This document shows, in pieces, positions 28,313 to 37,180 of a stretch of DNA of 64,000 nt. The number at the start of each line of letters is the position of its first letter. Position 1 is the stretch's first letter. The DNA is from an uncultured Oscillospiraceae bacterium (GTDB lineage Bacteria; Bacillota; Clostridia; Oscillospirales; Oscillospiraceae). The position numbers were made by a program, and so were the translations under genes. Below the pieces are notes generated by a model, which was not told the DNA's origin, made no database searches, and worked only from the letters and a program-made list of their open reading frames with translations. The stretch is from positions 58,437 to 122,436 of the forward strand of contig CALWXC010000006.1 of the NCBI GenBank assembly GCA_944385415.1. Direction: 5' to 3'.

Positions 28313-28455
28313 GGTCTCCACCTCACTTTCTGCAACGTTGTTTCCTCCATTGTGGCACAGGCTGGGGACCGTTGTCAATGGAACATCCAACATAAAGCAA
28401 TACCAACAAAAAGGAAAACAGGTGTTTGTATAGAATGCTAAGTTAAGTGAAACGA

Positions 28456-28477
28456 TTAAATTTAATTTTAAATTTAA
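28456..28477. promoter_or_regulatory. AT-rich double palindrome, candidate operator
   Basis: TTAAATTTAA (28456-28465), itself a palindrome, is repeated at 28468-28477 after two Ts, so the block is both a direct and an inverted repeat. It ends one base before the -35 of the transporter promoter, a good place for the divergent LacI-type regulator. A GTGAAACGATT half-site with central CG lies immediately to the left. The rest of 28313-28630 holds no gene. Confidence 0.5.
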
Positions 28478-28478
28478 C

Positions 28479-28508
28479 TTGCCGCTATTGGGAAGGGGAT
28501 TATATAAT
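28479..28508 (+). promoter_or_regulatory. Promoter of the CUT2 transporter operon
   Basis: TTGCCG (28479-28484), 18 bases, TATAAT (28503-28508). The leader is about 115 bases. Confidence 0.6.
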
Positions 28509-28630
28509 AGCCACAAAAAAGAGGGGAAAATTCCAGTGAACTGATGCAATGTTAACAAAATGAAACAGGAACAGCACCGGAACGGAGCGGTGCTCCACGG
28601 GCAAAACGGAAAGGAGTATGGGGGATAGCG

Positions 28631-30166
28631 ATGGCAATCAGCAAGGATACGCAAGAATACGCGCTGGAAATGAAAGCAGTTTCCAAGCAGTTTCCCGGTA
28701 CGCTGGCCGTCAACAAGGTTGACTTCCAGGTGAAAAAAGGAGAGGTACACGCCCTGCTGGGTGAAAACGGCGCGGGCAAGTCCACCCTGATGAAAATGCT
28801 GGCCGGTTCCTTCACCGATTACACCGGCGACATCTACGTTCTGGGAGAAAAGGTGCAGCTCCATTCTCCGGCCACTGCCAAGGCCGCGGGTATCGGCATG
28901 ATCTATCAGGAGCTGAGTCTGGCGCGGCCCATTTCCATCTATGAGAATCTGCTGGTGGGCCGCCTGCCGGTACACAAGGGATTGCCCTTCGTCAACCGGA
29001 AACAGGCCGTGGCCCAGGCAAAAGAACTGCTGGCCCAGGTGGGTCTGGAGCACATCGACCCGGAAATGCCCATTTCTGAAATCAGCCAGTGTGAAGCCCA
29101 GCTGGTGGAAATCGCCAAGGTCCTGGGCAACGACCCCAAGATCATCGTCATGGATGAGCCCACCTCGGCCCTGTCCAGTGAGGAAGTGGGGCGGCTGTTC
29201 CGCATTGTGGAGCAGTTAAAGGCGCGGGGATTGGCCATTGTCTACATATCCCACCATCTGGCGGAGATTTTCACCGTGGCCGACCGGGTCACCGTCATGC
29301 GCGACGGCATGAAGATCACCACCTGCGACATCGGGGACACCAATCCCCAACAGCTCATCGAAATGATGGTGGGCCGGTCCGTGTCCGAGTTCTACAAGGA
29401 CCGGGAGAGCACCGTGGGCGACGAGCTGTTCCGGGTGGAAGACCTGTCCCGCTGGGGCTTCTTCCACCATGTGAACTTCACCGTCCGCGCCGGTGAGATC
29501 ATGGGCATCACCGGTCTGGCCGGCGCCGGGCGCAGCGAGCTGGCCCGGGCCATCGTGGGTGTGGACCAGATCGACGACGGCAAGATGTATCTCCGGGGCC
29601 AGGAGGTCCGCTTCCGCAACATGCACGAGGCCATTGACGCCGGTATCGGCTACCTGACCGAAAGCCGCAAAACCGACGGTCTGGCGTTGACCCAGTCCAT
29701 TGCCGACAACGCCATGTCCGCCATCATCTATCGCCGGTCCAAATTCGGCTTCTACAACGCCAAGTCTCCGGCCAACCGCAATCTGGTCAAGGAGCTGATC
29801 CAGCGGCTGGTGGTCTACCCAGCCCAGCCGGAACGGCCCGTCAACAACCTCAGCGGCGGCAACCAGCAAAAGGTGCTGCTGACCAAGTGGCTGGCCATGG
29901 AACCGTCGGTGCTGATTCTCGACGAACCCACCCGCGGCGTCGATGTGGGCGCCAAAGAGGTCATCCATAACGCCATCCGTTCGCTGGCTGCCGCAGGCAG
30001 CGCCGTCATCCTCATTTCCAGTGACCTGCCGGAAATGGTAGGTCTGGCCGACCGGGCCGTGGTCCTCCGCAACGGCTACATCATCGGTGAAGTGGACAGA
30101 GAGGATATGAGTGAACAAAATCTGCTGCTGGCAGCCAATGGAGAGGGGGAACACGTCCATGCCTAA
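28631..30166 (+). CDS. CUT2-type sugar ABC transporter ATP-binding protein (RbsA/MglA-like)
   Basis: A 511-residue tandem ATPase. The first half has Walker A GENGAGKST, the signature ISQCEAQLVEIAK and Walker B IIVMDEPTSAL. The second half has the degenerate loop GLAGAGRSELAR, the signature LSGGNQQKV and Walker B LILDEPTRGVDVGA. This is the standard layout for ribose/galactose-type importers. The start at 28631 is fixed because the nearby ATG at 28618 runs into a stop. It leads the operon ATPase-permease-permease-binding protein. Confidence 0.94.
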   Translation: MAISKDTQEYALEMKAVSKQFPGTLAVNKVDFQVKKGEVHALLGENGAGKSTLMKMLAGSFTDYTGDIYVLGEKVQLHSPATAKAAGIGMIYQELSLARPISIYENLLVGRLPVHKGLPFVNRKQAVAQAKELLAQVGLEHIDPEMPISEISQCEAQLVEIAKVLGNDPKIIVMDEPTSALSSEEVGRLFRIVEQLKARGLAIVYISHHLAEIFTVADRVTVMRDGMKITTCDIGDTNPQQLIEMMVGRSVSEFYKDRESTVGDELFRVEDLSRWGFFHHVNFTVRAGEIMGITGLAGAGRSELARAIVGVDQIDDGKMYLRGQEVRFRNMHEAIDAGIGYLTESRKTDGLALTQSIADNAMSAIIYRRSKFGFYNAKSPANRNLVKELIQRLVVYPAQPERPVNNLSGGNQQKVLLTKWLAMEPSVLILDEPTRGVDVGAKEVIHNAIRSLAAAGSAVILISSDLPEMVGLADRAVVLRNGYIIGEVDREDMSEQNLLLAANGEGEHVHA

Positions 30167-31193
30167 TTCAACCAACACCACGGTGCGGAAGGATACCAGA
30201 ACCCAGGAAATGAACAAATTCATGGTGATCGTCAACCGCCTGGGCATCTATGTGGTGGTAGCCCTGCTGCTGATCGCGGGCCAGTGTATCAGACCGGATA
30301 AGTTCTTTACATTCAGCAATATCAACAGCGTTTTGCAGGCCGTTTCGCTCACCGGCATTTGCGCCGTGGGTCTGGCGTTTATCGTCTATTCGGCCAACTT
30401 CAACGACATGAGCTTGCCCATGACCATCGCCTTTTCCGGCATGGTGTCGGTGCAGCTGTTACAGTACAATTTCGTTCTGAGCATCCTGGGCGGTATCGCA
30501 GCGGGCCTGCTCATGGGCGCGGTCAACGGCTTTGTCATCGGCAAGCTCCGGGCCCACCCCATCATCTGGTCCATGGCCTTTAACTTTGTTATGAGCGGCA
30601 TCGTCCGCTGGGCCTGGGCCGGTAACCAGATCTACCCCGACACCATCACGGAAAACGCCGCCACGGCGGAGCAGTTCTACGCCCTGGCCCGTACCTACCT
30701 GGGCAAAAGCATCGGATTGCAGATTCCCCTGATGGTGGTGGTCATGCTGGTGATGTTCGTCATCGGCCATGTGATTCTCACCTATACCAGCTTCGGCAAT
30801 CAGCTGAAGATCATCGGTTCCAACTACGATGTGGGCCGTCTCTCCGGTATCAACTGTGCCCGGGTCGTCTTTATCGCCTATATGATCAACGCCCTGTGCG
30901 CTGCCATCTGCGGCATCTTCCTGGCCTCCCTTTCCAAGGTGGGCGCGTACTACAACGGCGAGGGCTACGACTTTGAATGCGTCACCGCCGTGCTGCTGGG
31001 CGGTATGACGCTGGCCGGCGGCAAGGGCAATATGGTGGGCGTCTTCGGCGGTGTGCTGACCGTGGGCCTGCTGACCAACGTGATGAACCTGCTGGGTATC
31101 CCCACCTTCAATCAGTATCTGGTTCAGGGTGTTGTGTTCCTGTTTATCGTCTGGATTAACACCAACTCTGCGAGAAAGCTGGGTAAGAGCTGA
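30159..31193 (+). CDS. CUT2 ABC transporter permease 1 (RbsC-like)
   Basis: A 344-residue membrane protein with about nine hydrophobic helices and the family's AVLLGGMTLAGGKGNMVGVFGG segment near the C terminus, the ATPase-contact loop of RbsC-type permeases. The start at 30159 overlaps the ATPase gene end by 8 bases, with GAGAGGGGGA before it. It pairs with the next permease as a heterodimer; most ribose importers use one permease twice. Confidence 0.92.
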   Translation: MPNSTNTTVRKDTRTQEMNKFMVIVNRLGIYVVVALLLIAGQCIRPDKFFTFSNINSVLQAVSLTGICAVGLAFIVYSANFNDMSLPMTIAFSGMVSVQLLQYNFVLSILGGIAAGLLMGAVNGFVIGKLRAHPIIWSMAFNFVMSGIVRWAWAGNQIYPDTITENAATAEQFYALARTYLGKSIGLQIPLMVVVMLVMFVIGHVILTYTSFGNQLKIIGSNYDVGRLSGINCARVVFIAYMINALCAAICGIFLASLSKVGAYYNGEGYDFECVTAVLLGGMTLAGGKGNMVGVFGGVLTVGLLTNVMNLLGIPTFNQYLVQGVVFLFIVWINTNSARKLGKS

Positions 31194-32215
31194 TGAAAAC
31201 GAAATTGTTAAAATCCCTCAATCAATACCGGGCCTATGTGCTGGTGGTGGTCATGTTCGCCTGCGGCGTCTTTGGCAAGAACTTCTATACCGCCTATAAC
31301 ATCAAGGCCATTCTCGATTCCACCTTGCTGTATGCCTTCCTGGGTGTGGGCTTCACTCTCTGCATGGTGGCCGGTCACATGGACCTGTCCGTGGCGGCCA
31401 TGGCCAACCTGGGCGCGGTGCTCACCATGGGGTTCCACACCTTCAGCGGCATGAGCTGGGGCCCGGCCATGATTCTGGCCATTCTGGCCGCCACCCTGGC
31501 CGGTGTCATCAACGGCGTGATGATCTCCAAGGCAAAAATCCACTCGTTTATCGCCACCCTCGGTATGCAGTTCGTCCTCAAGGGCGTCATGTACATCTAT
31601 AGTAAGGGCGCGGAGATCAGCGACAAGGGCGATTTCGGCTTTGCCGATATCCTCAACAAGTGGTTAAAGCCCCTGCCCATCACGCCAAAGATCCTCATTA
31701 TGCTGGTCATCGTCATTGTGGTGGCGGTGCTCATGCGCAATACCCGCTTCGGCCGCAATATCTACATGATCGGCGGCAACGCCGAGACCGCCTGGCTGGC
31801 CGGTATCAAGAGCAGCCGCTACACCATTCTGATCTTCGCCTTCTCCGGCGCCTGCTGCGCTCTGGGCGGCGCACTGTTTGCCATTGCCCAGTCTTCGGCA
31901 CTGCCCAACATGGGTGAGAAGGGCATTTCCCCGCTGCTGGTGGCCCTGGCGGCAACCATCATCGGCGGCACCGACACCAACGGCGGACGCGGCAGCGTCT
32001 GGAACACCTTTGTGGCGGTCCTGGGCCTGATGGTCATGTCTTTCGTCCTGTCCAACATCTTCGGCAAATTCGAGGTGCAGATTTTGGCCAACGGTCTGAT
32101 CCTGGCCATCTGCGTGTTCTATGAAACCATCACCGCCTACTACAACAACAAGAAAATCGGCATCCGTCAGCCTCTGCTGGAACAGCGGCAGAAGGAATTG
32201 GAGAGCGCCCAATAA
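31193..32215 (+). CDS. CUT2 ABC transporter permease 2 (RbsC-like)
   Basis: A 340-residue permease, starting within the stop codon of permease 1 (ATGA overlap). It has the GFTLCMVAGHMDLSVAAMANLGA segment typical of RbsC (the G-x-D-L-S motif) and the C-terminal ATIIGGTDTNGGRGSVWNT loop. Permease 1 lacks the clear GGxDLSVG-like motif and has NDMSLPMTIAF there, so the two halves of the channel differ. Confidence 0.92.
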   Translation: MKTKLLKSLNQYRAYVLVVVMFACGVFGKNFYTAYNIKAILDSTLLYAFLGVGFTLCMVAGHMDLSVAAMANLGAVLTMGFHTFSGMSWGPAMILAILAATLAGVINGVMISKAKIHSFIATLGMQFVLKGVMYIYSKGAEISDKGDFGFADILNKWLKPLPITPKILIMLVIVIVVAVLMRNTRFGRNIYMIGGNAETAWLAGIKSSRYTILIFAFSGACCALGGALFAIAQSSALPNMGEKGISPLLVALAATIIGGTDTNGGRGSVWNTFVAVLGLMVMSFVLSNIFGKFEVQILANGLILAICVFYETITAYYNNKKIGIRQPLLEQRQKELESAQ

Positions 32216-32276
32216 GAACCCACTGTGATTTCGTCCGGGAAACCGGGTGAGATATATGAAAAGGAGGAAAAGATCT

Positions 32277-33530
32277 ATGAAACGAATCGTAGCATTGCTT
32301 CTGGCCCTGATGATGCTCCTGTCCATGGCTGCCTGCGGCGGTCAGGAGACCACCAGCGAGAACGGTTCCAACACCCAGGAGGGCGGCTCCACCAATGCGG
32401 GTGGAGAGACTTCCACCGAGGGCGGCGCCACGGAGGAGGGCGGCGAGACCACGCCGGCCGGCGAACTGCCCGACTATTCCACCGTCATGTCCACCGACAA
32501 TCAGCCCCTGTTCCCGGAAATGGTCATCAAGGATTTCCCCGAGCGTCCCGAGGACCCGGAGGCACTGGGCGAGGACGAGGCCGGTCACTGGTATGACATG
32601 GAGCATGCCGGCTGGGATGCCGTCAAGTCCTCCAATCTGCCCACCTCTCCCGGTGACGGCCCCGAGGGCAAGGAGATCTATGTGATTGTCCACGGCGACC
32701 ACCCCTGGACCACCGCCTATACCAACGGTATCAACAAGGCCTGTGAGACCTTCGGCATCGATGTCACCGTTCTGTCTCCCAACTGGGACGTGAACCTGCA
32801 AAACCAGCAGATTGACCAGGCCATCAACGCCCAGCCCGATGCCATTATTCTGATTCCCGTCAACGCCGAGTCCGCTGTCCAGCAGTTCCGTAAGATCACC
32901 GAGGCCGGTATTCCCGCCTTCGGCTCCAATCTGCTGACCACCTCCGCCGCCATGGAGTACATGATCGCCTGGACCGGTCCCGACGACTGGGGCCAGATGC
33001 GCGAACTGGCCCGCGAGATGGCCGACGCCATGAACAAGGAAGGCGGCGTCTGCTACCTGACCCACAACCCCGGCGGCAGCGCCTATTTTGCCCGGATGTA
33101 CGGTCCCCGTACGGAGCTGGCCGAGTACGCCCCCAATATCAAGACCCTGGACTTCCAGAGCCCCGGCTTCGACGCCGCTGCCTGTAAGCAGGTTGTCTCC
33201 GACTGGATCACCAAGTATGGCGATGAGCTTAACGCCATTTTCTGCGCCGACGACTCTGCTCAGCTCATCGGTACCATCGACGCCATCAAGGAAGCAGGCC
33301 GCGAGGACATTCTGGTCTACGCTGCCGGTAACTCCAAGACCGGCCAGGACTACGTCAAAGCCGGCGACGTGGAGTGCATCAACTATCAGTCCGCCGAGGG
33401 CGACGCCGCTGCCGCGGTGCTGACCGTTGCCAAGTGGTTCAACGGCGAGGAAGTGCCTCCCATGGCTTACATGGCTCCCGTCATGATCAACGCCGAGAAC
33501 GTGGATAGCTTCTATCCCTGCCAGTGGTAA
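32277..33530 (+). CDS. Sugar-binding lipoprotein of the CUT2 transporter (RbsB-like fold)
   Basis: A 417-residue periplasmic-binding-protein-type lipoprotein. The lipobox MAAC puts the acylated Cys at about residue 19. A long Gly/Glu/Thr-rich linker (about 20-60) and an acidic segment precede the binding fold, which begins at EIYVIVHGDHPWTTAYTNGINKACE. Ligand-site segments such as AIILIPVNAESA and FCADDSAQLIGTIDA fit the ribose/xylose-binding family. The start at 32277 follows AAGGAGG. A strong terminator closes the unit, though the URO-D gene behind it may be read through. Confidence 0.9.
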   Translation: MKRIVALLLALMMLLSMAACGGQETTSENGSNTQEGGSTNAGGETSTEGGATEEGGETTPAGELPDYSTVMSTDNQPLFPEMVIKDFPERPEDPEALGEDEAGHWYDMEHAGWDAVKSSNLPTSPGDGPEGKEIYVIVHGDHPWTTAYTNGINKACETFGIDVTVLSPNWDVNLQNQQIDQAINAQPDAIILIPVNAESAVQQFRKITEAGIPAFGSNLLTTSAAMEYMIAWTGPDDWGQMRELAREMADAMNKEGGVCYLTHNPGGSAYFARMYGPRTELAEYAPNIKTLDFQSPGFDAAACKQVVSDWITKYGDELNAIFCADDSAQLIGTIDAIKEAGREDILVYAAGNSKTGQDYVKAGDVECINYQSAEGDAAAAVLTVAKWFNGEEVPPMAYMAPVMINAENVDSFYPCQW

Positions 33531-33543
33531 ATTTATAACACAG

Positions 33544-33572
33544 AATGGGCGGGGGAACCCCCGCCCATTTTT
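33544..33572 (+). terminator. Terminator after the CUT2 binding protein
   Basis: A 12-base perfect GC-rich stem (33544-33555 with 33558-33569) and T run to 33572. The two-base centre means the innermost pairs must open. Confidence 0.88.
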
Positions 33573-33627
33573 CCAATCTGTATTGCAGCTCGTTTGACTT
33601 TATGGAACGCGAAAAGGAGCAATGACC

Positions 33628-34677
33628 ATGAACAGTATTGAACGCTTTTACGCCACCGCCGAACGCCGCAGCGTGGACCGTCCCGCTTGCTGGTTGGGTA
33701 TGCCTACACCGTCGGCCATTCCGGGCCTATGCGAGCACTTCGGCGTCAAAACCTTTGAAGAGCTGAAGGCCAACTGCGGCGACGACTTCTACGCCGTGGA
33801 GGTACCGTACCATTCGCCCACCTGTTCGGCCCTGTATGCGGCGTTCGACTGGTATATGAACGGCTCCAACGTGGACACGGAGCACCGGACGCTGACCGCC
33901 GACGGCTTTTTTGCCAACTGTGAGGATTTGGACGACGCCATCGCCGCCAATTTCCCGTGGCCGGACCCGGCCCTGTACATTGACCCCGACGAGTGCCGCC
34001 GTCTGGTGGACGAGGCCCCCAAGGACAAGGCTGTGCTGGGCATGGTCTGGGCCTGCCATTTCCAGGACTTCTGTGCCGCGTTCGGCATGCAGACGGCGTT
34101 GATGAATATGGTCAGCTGTCCGGAGCTGGTCCACTATGTCAACGATAAGATCATGGAATTCTATCTCAAGGCGCTGACCATCTTCCTGGAGGCCACCAAG
34201 GGCAAGGTCCACGCCATCCTCATTGGCGACGATCTGGGCAGCCAGTTGGATTTGATGATCAGCCCCAAGCTGGTGGAGGAGTTTGTCATCCCCGGCGCCA
34301 AACAGCTCATTGATCTGGCCCACAGCTACGGCGTTAAGGTGATCTATCACTCCTGCGGCTCCATCGTCAAGGCCATTCCGCTGCTGATCGACGCCGGTGT
34401 GGATATCATCCATCCCATTCAGGCCTTGGCCAAGGGCATGCAGCCGGAAAACCTGAAAGAGAAATTCGAGGGGAAAATCTCGTTCTGCGGCGGCGTGGAC
34501 ACCCAGGACCTGCTGCCCAACGGTACGCCGGAGCAGGTGCAGGCAGCGGTCCGCCATCTGCGGGAGCTGTTCCCAACGGGCCTGATTATCTCTCCCAGCC
34601 ATGAGGCCATCCAGTGCGACGTGCCTCCGGCCAATATCAAGGCCATGTTTGACGAGGTCCAGAAGATCTACGGATAA
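33628..34677 (+). CDS. Uroporphyrinogen decarboxylase superfamily protein, MtaA-like (paralog 4)
   Basis: A 349-residue protein, the close relative of the gene at 21529. It has His241-Ser-Cys243 in YHSCG, the FCGGVDTQ turn, and His325 in SPSHE at the third-ligand position. The start at 33628 matches paralog 1's start and sits 8 bases after AAGGAG; an ATG six bases earlier is too close to the ribosome site. It lies directly after the importer operon, which ties this enzyme family to the imported compound. Confidence 0.83.
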   Translation: MNSIERFYATAERRSVDRPACWLGMPTPSAIPGLCEHFGVKTFEELKANCGDDFYAVEVPYHSPTCSALYAAFDWYMNGSNVDTEHRTLTADGFFANCEDLDDAIAANFPWPDPALYIDPDECRRLVDEAPKDKAVLGMVWACHFQDFCAAFGMQTALMNMVSCPELVHYVNDKIMEFYLKALTIFLEATKGKVHAILIGDDLGSQLDLMISPKLVEEFVIPGAKQLIDLAHSYGVKVIYHSCGSIVKAIPLLIDAGVDIIHPIQALAKGMQPENLKEKFEGKISFCGGVDTQDLLPNGTPEQVQAAVRHLRELFPTGLIISPSHEAIQCDVPPANIKAMFDEVQKIYG

Positions 34678-34695
34678 CAGACAATCACAAGGGAA

Positions 34696-34831
34696 GTCCG
34701 GCCGTGTTGGAGCGGCCGGACGCCGGATACGGTATAGAGGGAACCAAAAACATCATATTCGGAAACGGCCGCGCCGCCCGGCGTGGCCGCAGACAACCCC
34801 GCCCACGGAACAGCTTCCGTGGGCGGGGTTG
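34696..34831. terminator. Two hairpins between URO-D paralog 4 and the converging operon
   Basis: GTCCGGCCG (34696-34704) pairs with CGGCCGGAC (34713-34721). A second, 17-base perfect stem (34794-34810 with 34815-34831) has a four-base loop. The second lies just after the stop of the opposite-strand cupin gene and is probably a two-way terminator despite a poor T run. Confidence 0.6.
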
Positions 34832-34851
34832 TTGAGAATAGCAGAGAATTT

Positions 34852-35604
34852 TTACTTCAGCTTGCCGTATTCCTCATCGGAGACGGGCTCCAACCATTCA
34901 TTGGAACAGTTCACCCCGGGGACCTCCAGGGCCAGATGGGAGAACCAGCTGTCGGGAGCCGCGCCGTGCCAGTGCTTGACGCCGGTGGGAATGTTGACCA
35001 CATCGCCGGGATGCAGTTCCCGAGCCGGTTGGCCCCACTCCTGATAATAGCCGCGTCCGGCCACGCAGAGCAGCATCTGACCGCCGCCCTGCTGGGCTTG
35101 ATGGATGTGCCAATTGTTCCGGCAGCCCGGCTCAAAGGTCACATTGTACACCCCCACCGGACCGGCGGCCAAGGGCTGCAAATAGCTTTGACCCACAAAA
35201 TACTGGGCAAATCCATCGTTGGGCGCACCGATGGGGAAGACCATAGACTGTTGGTGACGGGCCTTTTCGTCGCTCTCGCCGTCTTCCGTCCAAACCGCCG
35301 TGGCCATACGGAACGCCGCCCAAGCCTTGGGCCAACCGGCGTAAAAGGCCGCGTGGGTGAGGATTTCCGCGATTTCCTGCCGGGTGATGCCGTTCTGCTT
35401 GGCGGTGGTCAGATGGTACTGGAAGGAGCTGTCTACCAGCCCCTGGGCCATCAGGGACACCACTGTGACCAGGGAACGGTCCCGCAGGGAAAGAGCCTCT
35501 TCCCGGCTCCAGACCTCCCCGAATAATACATCGTCATTGAGCTGGGCAAACTTGGGCGCGAACTGGCCCAAGGCATCTCGCCCCGCTGTTTGTTTGACTG
35601 CCAT
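34852..35604 (-). CDS. Carboxymuconolactone decarboxylase domain fused to a cupin
   Basis: A 250-residue two-domain protein. Residues about 1-105 are a CMD/AhpD-like helical domain (RDRSLVTVVSLMAQG and NGITRQEIAEILTHAAFYAGWPKA) without the CxxC of AhpD. Residues about 120-250 are a cupin with metal-type residues WHIH and GVKHWHG. Such fusions are common in gut anaerobes beside flavodoxins and hydrolases, and their reaction is not established. It is the last gene of a five-gene minus-strand operon. Confidence 0.85.
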   Translation of the reverse strand: MAVKQTAGRDALGQFAPKFAQLNDDVLFGEVWSREEALSLRDRSLVTVVSLMAQGLVDSSFQYHLTTAKQNGITRQEIAEILTHAAFYAGWPKAWAAFRMATAVWTEDGESDEKARHQQSMVFPIGAPNDGFAQYFVGQSYLQPLAAGPVGVYNVTFEPGCRNNWHIHQAQQGGGQMLLCVAGRGYYQEWGQPARELHPGDVVNIPTGVKHWHGAAPDSWFSHLALEVPGVNCSNEWLEPVSDEEYGKLK

Positions 35605-35618
35605 ATGAAAAATCCCTC

Positions 35619-36170
35619 CTAGGAAAGCGAGAATGTAACTTGTACGGTGCCTGCTCCCAACTTTTCCTGTAAGTCCGTGGGATCGTCGATGCGGGCCAGC
35701 CGGGTAAAGTTCCAGGAGTTGGTGCCGTAATAGATGGTAATTTGATTGCCCTGGTAAAGAATCACGTCGCCGGGTTCTGTGGTAATTTGCTCGTCGCTGC
35801 GGGTCAGCGTTGTGCCCAGGGGGCCGACTTTTTCAAACCCGCCGTAATCCTCCATGGTTACGGTCACGGGCCCCTGGGCCAGCAGCTCCCGGAATTCCTC
35901 GGCGGAGGGGTTATCGGCAAAGGTGGCTGTGAATTCGTAGTCGCCTACGGTGAGTTTCAAGGCAGATTCCTCCTCGCTGGGTTCGGTTTCCTCGGCTGCA
36001 CCGGTGGTGTCAGTGGGTTCCGACGTCTCGGGCGTGCCGGTGTCGGCAGGCTCCTGTTCCTCAACAGATACCTGGGGCGGGAGCGTGACGGGGTCAGTCG
36101 GGGTTTCATTGGCTGTTCCGCAGGCGGAAAGGCCCAGGGCGGCCAGAAGTACGCAAAGCAGCTTTGTCAT
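35619..36170 (-). CDS. Lipoprotein with cyclophilin-like domain
   Basis: A 183-residue protein. The signal peptide ends in LSAC (acylated Cys at about 17). A Thr/Glu/Pro-rich spacer (about 20-68) leads to a compact beta-barrel of the bacterial cyclophilin-like family (about 72-183), with EDYGGFEKVGPLG, GDVILYQGNQITIYYG and NSWNFTRLARI. Members share the cyclophilin fold, but prolyl isomerase activity is not assured. It lies 21 bases before the alpha/beta hydrolase stop, in the same operon. Confidence 0.82.
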   Translation of the reverse strand: MTKLLCVLLAALGLSACGTANETPTDPVTLPPQVSVEEQEPADTGTPETSEPTDTTGAAEETEPSEEESALKLTVGDYEFTATFADNPSAEEFRELLAQGPVTVTMEDYGGFEKVGPLGTTLTRSDEQITTEPGDVILYQGNQITIYYGTNSWNFTRLARIDDPTDLQEKLGAGTVQVTFSLS

Positions 36171-36191
36171 GGTCTCCCTCCTGTCAGCGGT

Positions 36192-37166
36192 TTAGTGTAA
36201 ATACGTCTGGAAAAACTGCGTAATCCGGTCAAAGGGAATGATATCTTTCCGGTCGTAAAGGTCTGTATGGACCGCACCGGGAATCAGCAGCAGTTCCTTG
36301 TTCTCCGTGTGGGGGTTGCCGTTTATCATGTCGGCGTAGGCGTCCCGGCTGAAGTAGCAGGAATGGGCCTTTTCGCCGTGAATCATCAGCACGGCGCTGC
36401 GGATTTCGTTGCTGTACCGCAGAATGGGCATGTTGAGGAACGACAGGGAAGAGGTGACATTCCAACCGTCATTGGAATTCAGGGACCGCTCGGTGTAACC
36501 CCGCTCCGTCTTGTAGTAGTCGTAATAATCCTTGACAAAGAACGGCGCATCCTCGGGCAGCGGGTCCACCACGCCGCCCGCCCGGGCGCAGCTGCCGGAG
36601 CGATAGTCTGCCGTCCGCTGGGCGTTGAGGGCCTGTTTTGTCTCAAACCGGGCGTCGGCGCTGTCGGCGGCGTCAAAATAGCCCTTGGCATTGACGCGGG
36701 TCATGTCGTACATGGTGGCGGTGACGGTGGCCTTGATGCGGGTGTCCATGGCGGCAGCGTTGAGGGCCATGCCGCCCCAGCCGCAGATACCCAGAATGCC
36801 GATTTTCTCCGGGTCCACAAAGTCCCGGGTGGACAGAAAATCCACGGCGGCACAGAAATCCTCGGTGTTGATGTCGGGGGAGGCCACGTTCCGGGCCTCG
36901 CCGCCGCTCTCTCCGATAAAGGAGGGGTCAAAGGCCAGGGCGGCAAAGCCGCGGGAGGCCAATTCCTCGGCGTACAGTCCGGCGCACTGCTCTTTTACCG
37001 CGCCGAACGGTCCGGCCAACGCCACGGCGGCCAGCGTTCCGATGCTTCCCTGGGGCAAATACAGGTCCCCGGCCAGCTCGATGCCGTACCGGTTGTGAAA
37101 GCGCACTTTCTCACGGGTGACGGTCTCCCGCAGGGGGAACGAATATCCGTTGTATCTGGACTTCAT
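36192..37166 (-). CDS. Alpha/beta hydrolase with probable Cys nucleophile
   Basis: A 324-residue alpha/beta hydrolase of the dienelactone-hydrolase-like group. An early DLYLPQGS segment and an oxyanion-type LAGPFGAVKEQ segment lead to the nucleophile elbow ILGICGWGGMALN, where Cys takes the usual Ser place, as in dienelactone hydrolase. A late GAVHTDLYD carries the catalytic His. No signal peptide is seen, so it is cytoplasmic. Substrate unknown; it travels with the flavodoxin and cupin genes. Confidence 0.82.
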   Translation of the reverse strand: MKSRYNGYSFPLRETVTREKVRFHNRYGIELAGDLYLPQGSIGTLAAVALAGPFGAVKEQCAGLYAEELASRGFAALAFDPSFIGESGGEARNVASPDINTEDFCAAVDFLSTRDFVDPEKIGILGICGWGGMALNAAAMDTRIKATVTATMYDMTRVNAKGYFDAADSADARFETKQALNAQRTADYRSGSCARAGGVVDPLPEDAPFFVKDYYDYYKTERGYTERSLNSNDGWNVTSSLSFLNMPILRYSNEIRSAVLMIHGEKAHSCYFSRDAYADMINGNPHTENKELLLIPGAVHTDLYDRKDIIPFDRITQFFQTYLH

Positions 37167-37180
37167 CTGTATCCTCCTCC

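Noticed and set aside
28313..29053. N-terminal extension of the LacI fusion protein
   Set aside because: It would run through the divergent promoter and into the ABC ATPase gene. The helix-turn-helix begins at 28303 with a good ribosome site before 28312.
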